Origin: an uncultured Acholeplasmatales bacterium | GTDB lineage: Bacteria > Bacillota_I > Bacilli_A > Acholeplasmatales > Anaeroplasmataceae | Assembly (NCBI GenBank): GCA_944324795.1 | Contig: CALUXR010000001.1 | Span: forward strand, 1-64,000 | DNA: 64,000 nt | Reading direction: 5' to 3' | Shown: positions 8,904 to 17,147 of the stretch, one piece after another | Position numbering within the stretch: the first letter of the stretch is position 1 | How the letters are laid out: the number at the start of each line of letters is the position of its first letter | The notes under the pieces: generated by a model | What the model was told of the DNA's origin: nothing | Seen by the model: the letters and a program-made list of their open reading frames with translations, nothing else | The model's database searches: none | Made by a program: the position numbers and the translations under genes

Positions 8904-9290
8904 CTATTCACCATAAATTAAACATACTAAATAATGTTTTTGATTTTCTTTAATACTAGTCCCAAATATTAAATCAATATCACTAGCAATTTCTTCTTTT
9001 ATTTTAGTAATAATATTTTCAGTATCATTTAAGGTTAAATTATCATTACTAGCTATATAAACTATTCCTAATTTAGCTTTAATATTATTATCGACAACAT
9101 TTAATTTTAAATTATCATTTAGATAATCATTATAATAAGCATATAATTTATATTTAGTTAGTTTTATAATATCATCTTTATCTATTTTTATTAAGGCTTC
9201 TTCATTTAAAACAATATTTTCTAAATCATCAATTAAATCATATTTAACAATTTCTTCATATTTTTCTTTTTCTAATACTTTTTCTAACAT
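8904..9290 (-). CDS. Stand-alone FtsZ C-terminal-domain-like protein
   Basis: A 128-residue acidic protein without signal or membrane span. Residues about 70-128 read like FtsZ subdomain 2: LGIVYIASNDNLTLNDTENII, then SDIDLIFGTSIKENQKHYLVCLIYGE, corresponding to the family pattern of a GvL-nItG strand, an L-L-E helix and an IIFG...VTvIatG ending. The preceding LIKIDKDDIIKL also resembles the helix-H7 border (lInlDfaDv). No GTP-binding tubulin signature GGGTG is present, so it cannot be a complete FtsZ. It could modulate FtsZ polymerisation or be a degenerate paralog. Similarity was judged by eye. Confidence 0.5.
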   Translation of the reverse strand: MLEKVLEKEKYEEIVKYDLIDDLENIVLNEEALIKIDKDDIIKLTKYKLYAYYNDYLNDNLKLNVVDNNIKAKLGIVYIASNDNLTLNDTENIITKIKEEIASDIDLIFGTSIKENQKHYLVCLIYGE

Positions 9291-9328
9291 ATGCCTAATC
9301 CCCCTTTTAAATATAGTAAAGAATATAA

Positions 9329-9781
9329 TTACTTAGCATATCTATCTACTATTTTAAGATATTCATCATAGCCAAAAATGACTATTTTTGAATTAGTTAA
9401 ATAAATAAGATTTAAAGTTTTATTTAAAAGTTTTTCTTTAATTTCTTTATAATCTCTTTTATTAAAATCATAATTATTATTAAATAATATTTTTAATTTA
9501 ATATTATCATAATATAAAATAAGACCATTAATATAATATATTTTATAACAATAATTTCTCATAAATTTAATTTTTAAAGGTCTACTATTTATATTATTTA
9601 TAATTTTATTATTAAAATCATATCTAATTAATTTTACTAAATACATTTTATAAACACTAACTATTATAGCTATTATTCCTAATATATCAAATAATAATAC
9701 AAACACTGCCCCAACAATAATTCTAGCATCTATTTCATCCTCTTTAAAAGCAAATATTAAAAATACATTTAAGATTGTCAA
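9329..9781 (-). CDS. Hypothetical membrane protein, 5' end uncertain
   Basis: A protein of at least 150 residues: two hydrophobic spans near the N-terminus, then a soluble basic domain of about 90 residues rich in N, K, I and Y. I recognise no family. In its frame the only start at this end is a TTG at 9781 with no clear ribosome site. Upstream codons remain open through a hydrophobic stretch to a run of eight T (plus strand 9839-9846), just after an ATG at 9849 that is one base out of frame. One extra A on the coding strand would give a normal MKKK start. Either a sequencing error, slippage or a real frameshift is possible. Confidence 0.5.
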   Translation of the reverse strand: MTILNVFLIFAFKEDEIDARIIVGAVFVLLFDILGIIAIIVSVYKMYLVKLIRYDFNNKIINNINSRPLKIKFMRNYCYKIYYINGLILYYDNIKLKILFNNNYDFNKRDYKEIKEKLLNKTLNLIYLTNSKIVIFGYDEYLKIVDRYAK

Positions 9782-9880
9782 TAATAAAATAGAAAGAATT
9801 ATAACTAATATACTTTCAATTTTTAAACTTTTAAGATATTTTTTTTCATAATTTCATCTCATTAATAAAATGACTTTAAA

Positions 9881-11233
9881 TTATTCTTTATAAGTTAGTC
9901 TAACTACAGCTTCTACAGCACTAGTTTGTGGGAACATATCTAGGGGTTCAATATAATTAACTTTATAACTTTGACTTAATAAATCTAAATCTTTAGCTAA
10001 TGTTGCAGGATTACAAGAAACATATAAAATCGTCTTAACAGGATTTTTTAAAATTAAATCTATTACATCTTTACTAAGACCTGTGCGTGGTGGGTCAAAT
10101 ACATAAACATCAAATTTTATATCTTTTTTTAATAATTCTGGTAATAATTTAACAACACTACCTTGATAAAAACTAATATTATTTACTTTATTTAATTTAG
10201 CATTTTCTTTTGCAGCTTCAACACTTTCTTTATTATATTCAATACCATATACTTCTTTAGCTAAATTAGCTAAATAAATACCAATAGTTCCTACTCCACA
10301 AAAAGCATCTAAAACTATTTCTTTATGACTTAATTTAGCTGCTTTTTTAACTCTTTCATATAAATTACAGGTTTGAGTAGTATTTAGTTGAAAAAAAGTT
10401 GAAGGATATAGATTAAATCTATATTTATCGATCGTTTCAATAATACTTTTTTTACCACTAAAATAAATAGTTTTATCACCAAATATATTGTGTCCTTTTA
10501 AATCAGAATTAATATTAATATATAAAGAATCACAAACTTTTTCTTTTGTTATGCTTTTAGCAAATTCTTCTATTTCACTATTATATTCCTTAACGACTAA
10601 ACAAACTAAACTTTCTCTTGTAGATTTACTAACTCTAGTTATTAAATATCGCCAACTAAAACCTGATTGTGGTTGAGCTAATACTTTTCTAATATTAGCA
10701 ATTTCAACAATTTTTTTATTAATTTTATTTATTTTGTCATCTAAAACTAAACAATTTTCAATCGGTAAAACTCTATTGCTGCCTTCTTCAATCATGACTA
10801 AACTAACTTCACCTTTAATATAACGGATGCTTGATGTAGCTTTATTACGATAATTATAGGGGTTTTCCATATTGATAGTTTCTTTAATTTCAAAACTTTT
10901 AGGATTTAACTTAGTATAACGATTAATCGCTTCAACAATTAAATCTCTTTTTAAAATTTTAGTATAATTATTATCAATATGCATAACTTGACATGCCCCA
11001 CATCTTTCATAATAAGGGCATTTAACATCTTTTCTATAAGGAGAAACTTTTTTAAAATCAACAATTTTAGCTATAGCCATTTTAGGCATTACATTTGTAA
11101 CTTCAACATCTACGCCTTCACCAGGTATAGCATTTTTAACAAATACTGCCAATTTATTATAAAAACCAATGCCTTCACCATTTATTCCAAGTCTTTTTAT
11201 ATCTAAAATAAAACGATCATTTATTTTCATCAA
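9881..11233 (-). CDS. rlmCD: 23S rRNA (uracil-5-)-methyltransferase
   Basis: A 450-residue TrmA/RlmD-family methyltransferase. An N-terminal TRAM domain (about residues 1-60) is followed by the 4Fe-4S cluster cysteines (C72, C78, C81 in CPYYERCGAC, plus the Cys in IENCLVLDD). A C-terminal SAM-binding Rossmann domain carries DAFCGVGTIGIYLA, and the catalytic cysteine is in YVSCNPATLAKDL near residue 405. It makes 5-methyluridine in 23S rRNA using SAM. Gram-positive homologues are usually RlmCD, so that symbol is an inference. Its start overlaps the end of the GH43 gene by 17 bp. Confidence 0.85.
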   Translation of the reverse strand: MMKINDRFILDIKRLGINGEGIGFYNKLAVFVKNAIPGEGVDVEVTNVMPKMAIAKIVDFKKVSPYRKDVKCPYYERCGACQVMHIDNNYTKILKRDLIVEAINRYTKLNPKSFEIKETINMENPYNYRNKATSSIRYIKGEVSLVMIEEGSNRVLPIENCLVLDDKINKINKKIVEIANIRKVLAQPQSGFSWRYLITRVSKSTRESLVCLVVKEYNSEIEEFAKSITKEKVCDSLYININSDLKGHNIFGDKTIYFSGKKSIIETIDKYRFNLYPSTFFQLNTTQTCNLYERVKKAAKLSHKEIVLDAFCGVGTIGIYLANLAKEVYGIEYNKESVEAAKENAKLNKVNNISFYQGSVVKLLPELLKKDIKFDVYVFDPPRTGLSKDVIDLILKNPVKTILYVSCNPATLAKDLDLLSQSYKVNYIEPLDMFPQTSAVEAVVRLTYKE

Positions 11234-12680
11234 TTATTTCCTCTACTTTAAAATATTTAAAATTAGCATAATTATTAGCATTTCCTCTAGCAAAAATACC
11301 AATTCTACCACCAACCCAAGCTCCTTTAGTAGCTTTAAATTTATATTTAAACCATTTATTATTATAGCCAAGTATGTAATTATCAGGTTCTAAATATTTC
11401 ATTTTTAATATTATATTATTTTCTTTAATTTCTATTTTTTCTAAAATAATTTCTGCTTCATTTTCATATTTAAATAAAATTAAATAATTAATGTCTTGAC
11501 CTTTTTCTAAATATAGACCAGCATAATTATAGCCCATATAACTAAATCCAGCATTTTCAGATATAGATAAATTGCTAATATCTAATTTAGTTTTTACTAT
11601 AAAATTATAATAGCCAATCTTTTCAGAATAAAAATTAGGTAAATATTTTAAAATTCTATCTTTATAAATAGCTTTTAAATTTAATCCTTTATTTAAATAA
11701 TACCAATCATCTTCAGGGTTAGCTTGAGTTTGCCAGCTTAAATTTAATTTATTTTTAAAATCATCTGTTAAAGAAATTTTATAGTCTGATTTAACATCTA
11801 TTAAATAATTGTGTTTATAAACTGGCTTACCACATAATAATTTATCATTTACATCTCCAGGAAGTGGCCAATCATTATGCCAAATAACTGGTTCTAAATA
11901 AATAACTCTACCATATGCTTTCATATCTCTAAAATGAATAAAAGCATAATTATCATAATCATCAATATCGATTAAAGCTCCTTGATGAGGTCCATTAATT
12001 GATGTATCACCCTGAGCTAGAATAATTTTTGATTCATAAGGACCATAAATATTTTTACTTCTTAAACATACTTGCCAACCTGAATAAACACTTCCAGCTG
12101 GAGCTAAAATATAAAAATAGCCATTGCGATAATTAAATTTAGGACCTTCAATAGTCGGATTATCATTATGACCATCATAAATAACGACACTAGGACTAAT
12201 CACTTTAGTTAAGTCTTTATCACATTCAATCAAGCCAAGCATACTATTAAAGCCACATCTACTTTTAACATAGCCATGAACTATATAACATCTATCATTA
12301 TACCAAATAGGACACGGATCCTCTAAGCCAACACCAGGAACTAATAATCTTAATTTTTCCCATTTAGCATACGGATCTTTAGTTGAAGAAACAAAAATAC
12401 CTTCATCAGGAGTAGGTATAAAAGCATAAAAGGTACCATTATGATATCTAATACTAGGAGCCCAGGCACCATGACCAGGACAAACATCATTAAATTTTTC
12501 TAAAGGAAATGAATCATAAACATAATTGATAATTTCCCAATCAACTAAATTAATAGAATGTAAAACCGGAACTCCTGGCATATAATTAAAACTAGATGCA
12601 ATCATATAATAATCTTTACCAACTCTAATGACATCAGGATCAGAAAAATCTTGTAAAATAATAGGATTTGTATATTCCAT
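11217..12680 (-). CDS. Glycoside hydrolase family 43 protein
   Basis: A 487-residue GH43 enzyme with the five-bladed propeller N-terminal domain and a C-terminal beta-sandwich of about 180 residues. Visible active-site regions are FSDPDVIRV (putative base D14), GAWAPSIRY, and TIEGPKF with the putative acid glutamate near residue 170. The family includes beta-xylosidases and alpha-L-arabinofuranosidases. Without a signal peptide it probably acts on oligosaccharides imported from xylan or pectin side chains. GAGGTGG precedes the ATG, and an extended -10 (TGTTATAAT) lies about 35 bases upstream. Substrate cannot be fixed by eye. Confidence 0.88.
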   Translation of the reverse strand: MEYTNPIILQDFSDPDVIRVGKDYYMIASSFNYMPGVPVLHSINLVDWEIINYVYDSFPLEKFNDVCPGHGAWAPSIRYHNGTFYAFIPTPDEGIFVSSTKDPYAKWEKLRLLVPGVGLEDPCPIWYNDRCYIVHGYVKSRCGFNSMLGLIECDKDLTKVISPSVVIYDGHNDNPTIEGPKFNYRNGYFYILAPAGSVYSGWQVCLRSKNIYGPYESKIILAQGDTSINGPHQGALIDIDDYDNYAFIHFRDMKAYGRVIYLEPVIWHNDWPLPGDVNDKLLCGKPVYKHNYLIDVKSDYKISLTDDFKNKLNLSWQTQANPEDDWYYLNKGLNLKAIYKDRILKYLPNFYSEKIGYYNFIVKTKLDISNLSISENAGFSYMGYNYAGLYLEKGQDINYLILFKYENEAEIILEKIEIKENNIILKMKYLEPDNYILGYNNKWFKYKFKATKGAWVGGRIGIFARGNANNYANFKYFKVEEIIDENK

Positions 12681-12801
12681 ATAACCACCTCAAATACGCG
12701 CAAATTATAACATTTTTAAACTTTTTTTAAAAGTAGTCTTGACCAAAAATGAAAAAAATAGTAAAATAACAAACGCTGATAGAAAAGACATTAAAAAATA
12801 C

Positions 12802-12830
12802 TTGCTATTGAAACTAAATTGTGATATTAT
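12802..12830 (+). promoter_or_regulatory. Promoter of tRNA cluster
   Basis: TTGCTA and TATTAT are separated by exactly 17 bases and lie 10 bases before the first tRNA. The four following tRNAs share one strand and end at a strong terminator, which supports a single transcript. Confidence 0.6.
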
Positions 12831-12840
12831 AATAAAGCTT

Positions 12841-12917
12841 GGTTCAGTAGTGTAGTTGGTTAACATGTCAGTCTGTCACACTGGAGATCGCGGGTTCGAG
12901 TCCCGTCTGAACCGCCA
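12841..12917 (+). tRNA. tRNA-Asp (GTC)
   Basis: A full cloverleaf is visible: acceptor stem GGTTCAG/CTGAACC, a T-arm with GGTTCGAGTCC, anticodon loop CTGTCAC giving GTC, discriminator G and an encoded CCA. It is the first tRNA of the cluster. Confidence 0.95.
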
Positions 12918-12926
12918 CTTAAATGT

Positions 12927-13003
12927 GCGCCCGTAGTTCAACTGGATAGAACGTTTGACTACGGATCAAAAGGTTAGGGGTTCGAGTCCTCTCGGGCGCG
13001 CCA
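12927..13003 (+). tRNA. tRNA-Arg (ACG)
   Basis: Acceptor stem GCGCCCG/CGGGCGC, anticodon loop CTACGGA giving ACG (A34 is normally edited to inosine by TadA), T-loop TTCGAGT and encoded CCA are all visible. Confidence 0.95.
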
Positions 13004-13026
13004 TAAAATAAATTTAATATTCATAT

Positions 13027-13103
13027 CGGGAAATAGCTCAGCTTGGTAGAGCGCTTGGTTTGGGACCAAGATGTCGCAGGTTCGAATCCTGTTTTCCCGA
13101 CCA
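13027..13103 (+). tRNA. tRNA-Pro (TGG)
   Basis: Acceptor stem CGGGAAA/TTTCCCG, anticodon stem CTTGG/CCAAG with loop TTTGGGA giving TGG, T-loop TTCGAAT and encoded CCA are visible. Confidence 0.95.
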
Positions 13104-13107
13104 CTTT

Positions 13108-13181
13108 GCAGGTGTAGTTCAATGGTAGAACTTTAGCCTTCCAAGCTAACTACGTGAGTTCGATTCTCATCACCTGCTCCA
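13108..13181 (+). tRNA. tRNA-Gly (TCC)
   Basis: Acceptor stem GCAGGTG/CACCTGC, anticodon stem TTAGC/GCTAA with loop CTTCCAA giving TCC, T-loop TTCGATT and encoded CCA are visible. It is the last tRNA before the terminator. Confidence 0.95.
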
Positions 13182-13192
13182 TTTAATTATTC

Positions 13193-13217
13193 AAGATTGC
13201 TAAGCAATCTTTTTTTA
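13193..13217 (+). terminator. Terminator of tRNA cluster
   Basis: The stem AAGATTGC/GCAATCTT with a TAA loop is followed by a run of T on the plus strand, 11 bases after tRNA-Gly. Confidence 0.85.
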
Positions 13218-13240
13218 TTTTATGGCTCTCTAACCCGCGA

Positions 13241-14128
13241 TCATTTTCTTCTTACTTTTATAATATCAGTATCTTTTAAATCACCAATTAATAAACTACT
13301 ATATTTATTATGTGATTTATTATTTTTAATAATATCTTCTTCTTTAAAATTAGCATAACAATATTTACAAAAATTAAGACAACTATTATAAGAACCAATA
13401 TCTACACTACTTAAACATCTACAATTATTTTTTCTAATATTTTGAACTTTAAAATCAATTTTACCAGTCAATCTATAAACTTCATTAGCGCTTATACATT
13501 CACCCTTATCTAAGCCATAATTTAATAATATTTCATCTTCTGCACAACTAATTATTTTACTATTATTTTTATGTGCAAAATAACTAAAATTTTCTACTAT
13601 CTTTATTTTATCTTCTATCTTTATTTCTTTTAATTTTAATTCATTTAAATGTTTTTTAACATTTTTATAAATATCTATAAAAGAAATAATATAATAATTA
13701 ATATTATCTTTTAATAAATCAGTTAATTTCTTAAAAGCTTTAATATGATAATCTATATCATATCTATCATTTAATAATATTGGATCATATCTTACATAAA
13801 TATTATCTTTACCTATTATTTTTCTTATTTCTTTAATTCCTTCAATTATTAATTTCTTATTAATAACATTAACTTCAATATCGTTTTTATAACTTGTTAA
13901 AGTAACTTGCATTAAAACAGGAATTTTAATATCTTTTAAATAAGGGATGATTGGTAAAGGATTTTTAGTACATATTACTATTAAATCAACATCACTAAAA
14001 AAAATCCGACTTACCAAATTAGGATTAATCGGATTTCTAACATCAACAAAACCATTCTTTAATCTATTTATAAACCATTCATTATAATAATTTATAATAT
14101 CTGTTCTACCACTTACCATTAAAATCAT
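13241..14128 (-). CDS. DUF1848 family protein
   Basis: A 295-residue protein matching DUF1848: N-terminal MVSGRTDI, then an ICTKNPLPIIPYL segment, and a C-terminal cysteine cluster in RCLSSVDIGSYNSCLNFCKYCYANF-like order (C-x3-C-x2-C followed by YAN). The family is predicted to bind a metal or iron-sulfur centre and resembles radical-SAM-type barrels; its reaction is unknown. The ATG overlaps the stop of the DUF3137-like gene by four bases, so the two are probably one operon. Confidence 0.8.
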   Translation of the reverse strand: MILMVSGRTDIINYYNEWFINRLKNGFVDVRNPINPNLVSRIFFSDVDLIVICTKNPLPIIPYLKDIKIPVLMQVTLTSYKNDIEVNVINKKLIIEGIKEIRKIIGKDNIYVRYDPILLNDRYDIDYHIKAFKKLTDLLKDNINYYIISFIDIYKNVKKHLNELKLKEIKIEDKIKIVENFSYFAHKNNSKIISCAEDEILLNYGLDKGECISANEVYRLTGKIDFKVQNIRKNNCRCLSSVDIGSYNSCLNFCKYCYANFKEEDIIKNNKSHNKYSSLLIGDLKDTDIIKVRRK

Positions 14129-15024
14129 TCTAAAACCGCCCTAGATAATCTATAAACCATCAATATTTCTTGTCTAAATTTAAATATATAGTCATCATCT
14201 ACTTTATGCATTATGCTAAAATCAAAAGTTTTATAATTATTGATAGCTACATATACATAATTATCTTTAACAAGTAAATTAATTTCTGCTTTATAATAAT
14301 CAATAAAATCAAATAAACCGCTTATTAAACTTGGTTTAAATATTTTATAAGCATCTATTTTATCATCTAAATATATATTATAATTATCATTAAAATAAAT
14401 AGATTCAACATTTACTTTTTCTTTAAATTTATTCTTTTTAAACATTATTTTAGTCTTCTTATTTTCAATCAAATAATTAAATTTAGCTTTTTCATTTAAT
14501 TTAAAAATAACAATTCTACCCTTTTTATTAACAATAAATTTATCAAATCCCATATATTCATAATATGATGATTTAAAAGAAACTTCACTATTTTTAATTT
14601 TTCCTTCATATAAACATTCACTCATATTAGAAGCATAGCGATTAAATATTTCTTTTTCTCCTAATTCTGTTTTAGGAATATAACCATTAAAATTAAATTT
14701 AAAATCATCATAATAATTACTAGCAAATTTATCTAATAAAATAGTTTCAAAATAATATTTATATTTTCGACTTTTATTAAAACCCAATAGAGTAATTAAT
14801 CCCCCAAATAGAAATAAAACAAAACCAAGACCTATAAATAAACCTTGTCTAAAATCAGCAAAAGCAATAGCTCCAACTAAAATTAAAGTAAAACCAGATG
14901 CCACCCCTATACCTAATAAAGTATAAGATATAACATTAGCTATTATAGCTAATTTTCTTTTTTTATTTAAGAAAATAATCATTTCTTCATCATTTATAAA
15001 ATCTTTAATATTTGTTTTTATCAT
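14125..15024 (-). CDS. DUF3137-like two-span membrane protein
   Basis: A 299-residue protein with a short cytosolic N-terminus, two adjacent membrane spans (about residues 26-80) and a soluble C-terminal domain. The C-terminal part YFNDNYNIYLDD, DAYKIFKPSLISGLFDFI and DNYVYVAINNYKTFDF follows the layout of DUF3137 proteins. Function is unknown. It starts two bases after the cvfB stop and overlaps the DUF1848 gene by four bases. Confidence 0.6.
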   Translation of the reverse strand: MIKTNIKDFINDEEMIIFLNKKRKLAIIANVISYTLLGIGVASGFTLILVGAIAFADFRQGLFIGLGFVLFLFGGLITLLGFNKSRKYKYYFETILLDKFASNYYDDFKFNFNGYIPKTELGEKEIFNRYASNMSECLYEGKIKNSEVSFKSSYYEYMGFDKFIVNKKGRIVIFKLNEKAKFNYLIENKKTKIMFKKNKFKEKVNVESIYFNDNYNIYLDDKIDAYKIFKPSLISGLFDFIDYYKAEINLLVKDNYVYVAINNYKTFDFSIMHKVDDDYIFKFRQEILMVYRLSRAVLE

Positions 15025-15026
15025 AA

Positions 15027-15857
15027 TTAATCCTTTAAATAAGTATATTCTTCATCGAAATATATCTTACCATCCTTATATAATTTACCATATGCTCTTT
15101 TAAAAGCTTTTCTACTTATATTAAAAGTATTTTCAATAGCTATACTACTAGATTTAGCTGTAAAAGGCATCTTTTTATATGTTTTTAAATAATTTAGGAT
15201 AATATCTTCATCTAAAATCATTTGTTTTTCTTTATTTAATAACATACTACCATAACTAATATCTGACAATATTTTAGTAATATGACATTTAATGGCTTTA
15301 CCAATATTAATATTTTCTCTTATAAACATTTTTGGTATAAAAATAGGTGACATACCTTCGCTATAGGCTAATATGCCTTTTTCATTTATTTCATTAACAT
15401 AAGCTAAGACATTTTCATTTAATATAAAATCAACATCACCATGTTTATCACTTTTTTTAATTAAACGCGCTACTAAGCTGTTTTTCTTTAATTTTAATAT
15501 TACAAAAACTTTATCATTAATTCTAGGCCACAATGTTTTATCTTTAGGAAGATAATCACTAGATAATAAAATATCTTTAAGAGTATTATTATTTAAATAA
15601 ACTCCATTATCACTAACACTTAAAACTTCTAATAATCCTATCTTACTAGTTGTAGCATAAACTTCTTTTGTTGTAGCACAAAACCTACCTTGTTTATCAT
15701 AATATAAAAAAGCACTAACTTCTTCACCTATTTCATATTCTTTAACAGCTTCTTTATAAAACATTAAAACAACTTCAGCAAATTTATCTTTTAACATATA
15801 ACCTAAATCTGTTTTACGATCAACTACAAATTTATAATATTTTCCGCCTTCTAACAT
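15027..15857 (-). CDS. cvfB: CvfB-like S1 RNA-binding protein
   Basis: A 276-residue protein matching CvfB (YitL): three S1-like beta-barrel regions (about residues 1-65, 70-140 and 145-210) and a C-terminal winged helix (AIENTFNISRKAFKRAYGKLYKDGKI). CvfB binds RNA and affects virulence gene expression in staphylococci; the role in this organism is unknown. Its ATG shares a base with the stop of a 34-codon gene (TAATG), so it is probably translated by coupling. Confidence 0.83.
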   Translation of the reverse strand: MLEGGKYYKFVVDRKTDLGYMLKDKFAEVVLMFYKEAVKEYEIGEEVSAFLYYDKQGRFCATTKEVYATTSKIGLLEVLSVSDNGVYLNNNTLKDILLSSDYLPKDKTLWPRINDKVFVILKLKKNSLVARLIKKSDKHGDVDFILNENVLAYVNEINEKGILAYSEGMSPIFIPKMFIRENINIGKAIKCHITKILSDISYGSMLLNKEKQMILDEDIILNYLKTYKKMPFTAKSSSIAIENTFNISRKAFKRAYGKLYKDGKIYFDEEYTYLKD

Positions 15858-15961
15858 TAGTTACGATCCCCATCCTTATATCCTTTACTTCTTGGTTCAT
15901 TGTTTTGATTTTTTTCTTTTTTCTTTTCTAATTTCAAAATCAATTTATCTATTTTCTTCAT
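15857..15961 (-). CDS. 34-residue basic peptide, unknown
   Basis: A 34-codon frame starting MKKIDKLILKLEKKK and ending in a polar, charged tail. An exact AAAGGAG site lies six bases before its ATG, inside the end of the preceding gene, and its TAA shares a base with the cvfB ATG. This is stronger translational evidence than many annotated genes have. It may be a real peptide or mainly a device that couples translation into cvfB. It is very lysine-rich, with no membrane span and no recognised family. Confidence 0.55.
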   Translation of the reverse strand: MKKIDKLILKLEKKKEKNQNNEPRSKGYKDGDRN

Positions 15962-16349
15962 CTTTAACTCCTTTAGAGTTTAAATATTTAACAAAATCAT
16001 TAAATTCAATTTGTGAAAAAACTCTTTTTTTATTATTTTGTTCTATTATTAAATGAATACTTCCTTTAATTAATCTTAAATTAAAAGCAATAAAATTTTT
16101 ATTAGCATAATAATTATAATTTATGATATTTTTAATATTTATCGCAAAATCATGTTTATTATTAGGTTCTTCTTTAAAATAACTTAAACTTTGAAAATAT
16201 ATTGTATTATCTTTATAAGATACAATATATTTAATACTCTTTTTTAAAAAGAAACTAGTCTCTTTACCAAACATACAAATAAATGGTCTATTACCATTAA
16301 TTAAACCTTTAAAACGTAAATTATTAATATGTTCTTTTTCTTCTGACAT
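15945..16349 (-). CDS. Hypothetical protein, 134 residues
   Basis: A 134-residue soluble protein with alternating hydrophobic strands in its first 100 residues (RPFICMFGKETSFFLKK, KYIVSYKDNTIYFQSL, NFIAFNLRL, GSIHLIIEQ). This suggests a small beta-rich fold, perhaps PH-like, ending in a helix. I recognise no family. It is first in a run with the 34-codon gene and cvfB, overlapping the former by 17 bp, so a link to RNA metabolism is possible but only by context. Confidence 0.6.
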   Translation of the reverse strand: MSEEKEHINNLRFKGLINGNRPFICMFGKETSFFLKKSIKYIVSYKDNTIYFQSLSYFKEEPNNKHDFAINIKNIINYNYYANKNFIAFNLRLIKGSIHLIIEQNNKKRVFSQIEFNDFVKYLNSKGVKDEENR

Positions 16350-16369
16350 AACAACCTCACCAAATTATA

Positions 16370-16398
16370 TTGACATTTTTAATATTATTTAGTATTAT
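16370..16398 (+). promoter_or_regulatory. Consensus promoter of short RNA
   Basis: A perfect TTGACA and a TATTAT are separated by exactly 17 bases on the plus strand, pointing away from the minus-strand gene at 16349 and against the gene ending at 16454. No plus-strand gene follows; a terminator hairpin starts about 34 bases after the predicted start site. Confidence 0.55.
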
Positions 16399-16404
16399 AA
16401 GTGT

Positions 16405-16469
16405 AGAAAATAAGTAGTTTTATATAAATCTCTCCATAATGCATAGTTTTAAACTATGCATTTTCTTTT
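16405..16469 (+). ncRNA. Candidate small RNA C (about 65 nt)
   Basis: The predicted transcript starts about seven bases after the TATTAT box. It consists of an AU-rich single-stranded part containing ATAAATCTCTCC, then a near-perfect inverted repeat (12-base arms, 16438-16462) and a T-rich tail. There is no reading frame. The motif CTCTCC directly before a terminator hairpin is shared with the two larger candidates at 49.2 and 54.0 kb. CTCTCC is complementary to GGAGAG-type ribosome sites, so a role in translational repression is inferred. The end overlaps the 3' end of the HAD gene on the other strand. Confidence 0.45.
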
Positions 16470-17146
16470 ATATAATTATAAAATTCTTCCATACTCAATT
16501 CTTTAATATTAAATTTTAAATTTTCTTTATTAATTAAACAATCTTTAATTAAAAATGACATAAATGTATTATCTTTAATTTCTAAATAATCATCAGATAC
16601 ATCATTACCAACATATATTACATCTTCTTTTTTTAAATTAAATTTATTTAATATTTCCATAAAATAATTATATTTAGGTTTAGTATAACAAGAATTTTCA
16701 TAACTAGTTATATATTTAAAATCATTTGAATTTATACCTGCCCAATCAATTCGCATTTTAGTAACAAATAAAGGAAATAAGGGATTAGTTGCTAAAATAA
16801 TATCATATCCTTTTTCTTTTAAATAATTTATTACTTTAACACTATAAGGATTAACATAACAAACTTTTTTACATTCTATAAAAGACGTATTATAATAATC
16901 TAATAAAATATCTAATATACCAGAATAATTCTTAGTAGCTAGAATAAAAGCTTCTTCATTTGTTTTACTACCATCATTATTTAACATAGCATTGATACCA
17001 AGTTCTAAATAATAAAAGAACACTTTATAATCATGTTTTAAATTCATAACATAATCTTTCATTGTTGAAAAATATAAACCTAAAAATTTATCTTGATCCA
17101 TTCCAAGCAGTGTTCCATCTAAATCAAATAAAAAAGTTTTTTTCAT
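16454..17146 (-). CDS. HAD-superfamily hydrolase
   Basis: A 230-residue HAD phosphatase: motif I FDLDGTLLG (nucleophile D8 and acid D10), a helical cap (residues about 18-95), motif II in ILATNPLFP, the motif III lysine in YTKPKYNYF, and motif IV in VYVGNDVSDDYLE. It should hydrolyse a small phosphorylated metabolite in the cytoplasm; the substrate cannot be deduced. It starts one base after the flavin-reductase stop, so the genes form an operon with the CPBP protease. Confidence 0.85.
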   Translation of the reverse strand: MKKTFLFDLDGTLLGMDQDKFLGLYFSTMKDYVMNLKHDYKVFFYYLELGINAMLNNDGSKTNEEAFILATKNYSGILDILLDYYNTSFIECKKVCYVNPYSVKVINYLKEKGYDIILATNPLFPLFVTKMRIDWAGINSNDFKYITSYENSCYTKPKYNYFMEILNKFNLKKEDVIYVGNDVSDDYLEIKDNTFMSFLIKDCLINKENLKFNIKELSMEEFYNYIKENA

Positions 17147-17147
17147 A

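Noticed and set aside
16430-16470. Hairpin at 16438-16462 as terminator of the minus-strand HAD gene
   Set aside because: On the minus strand no T run follows the hairpin; the T-rich tail is on the plus strand, fitting the short plus-strand RNA.
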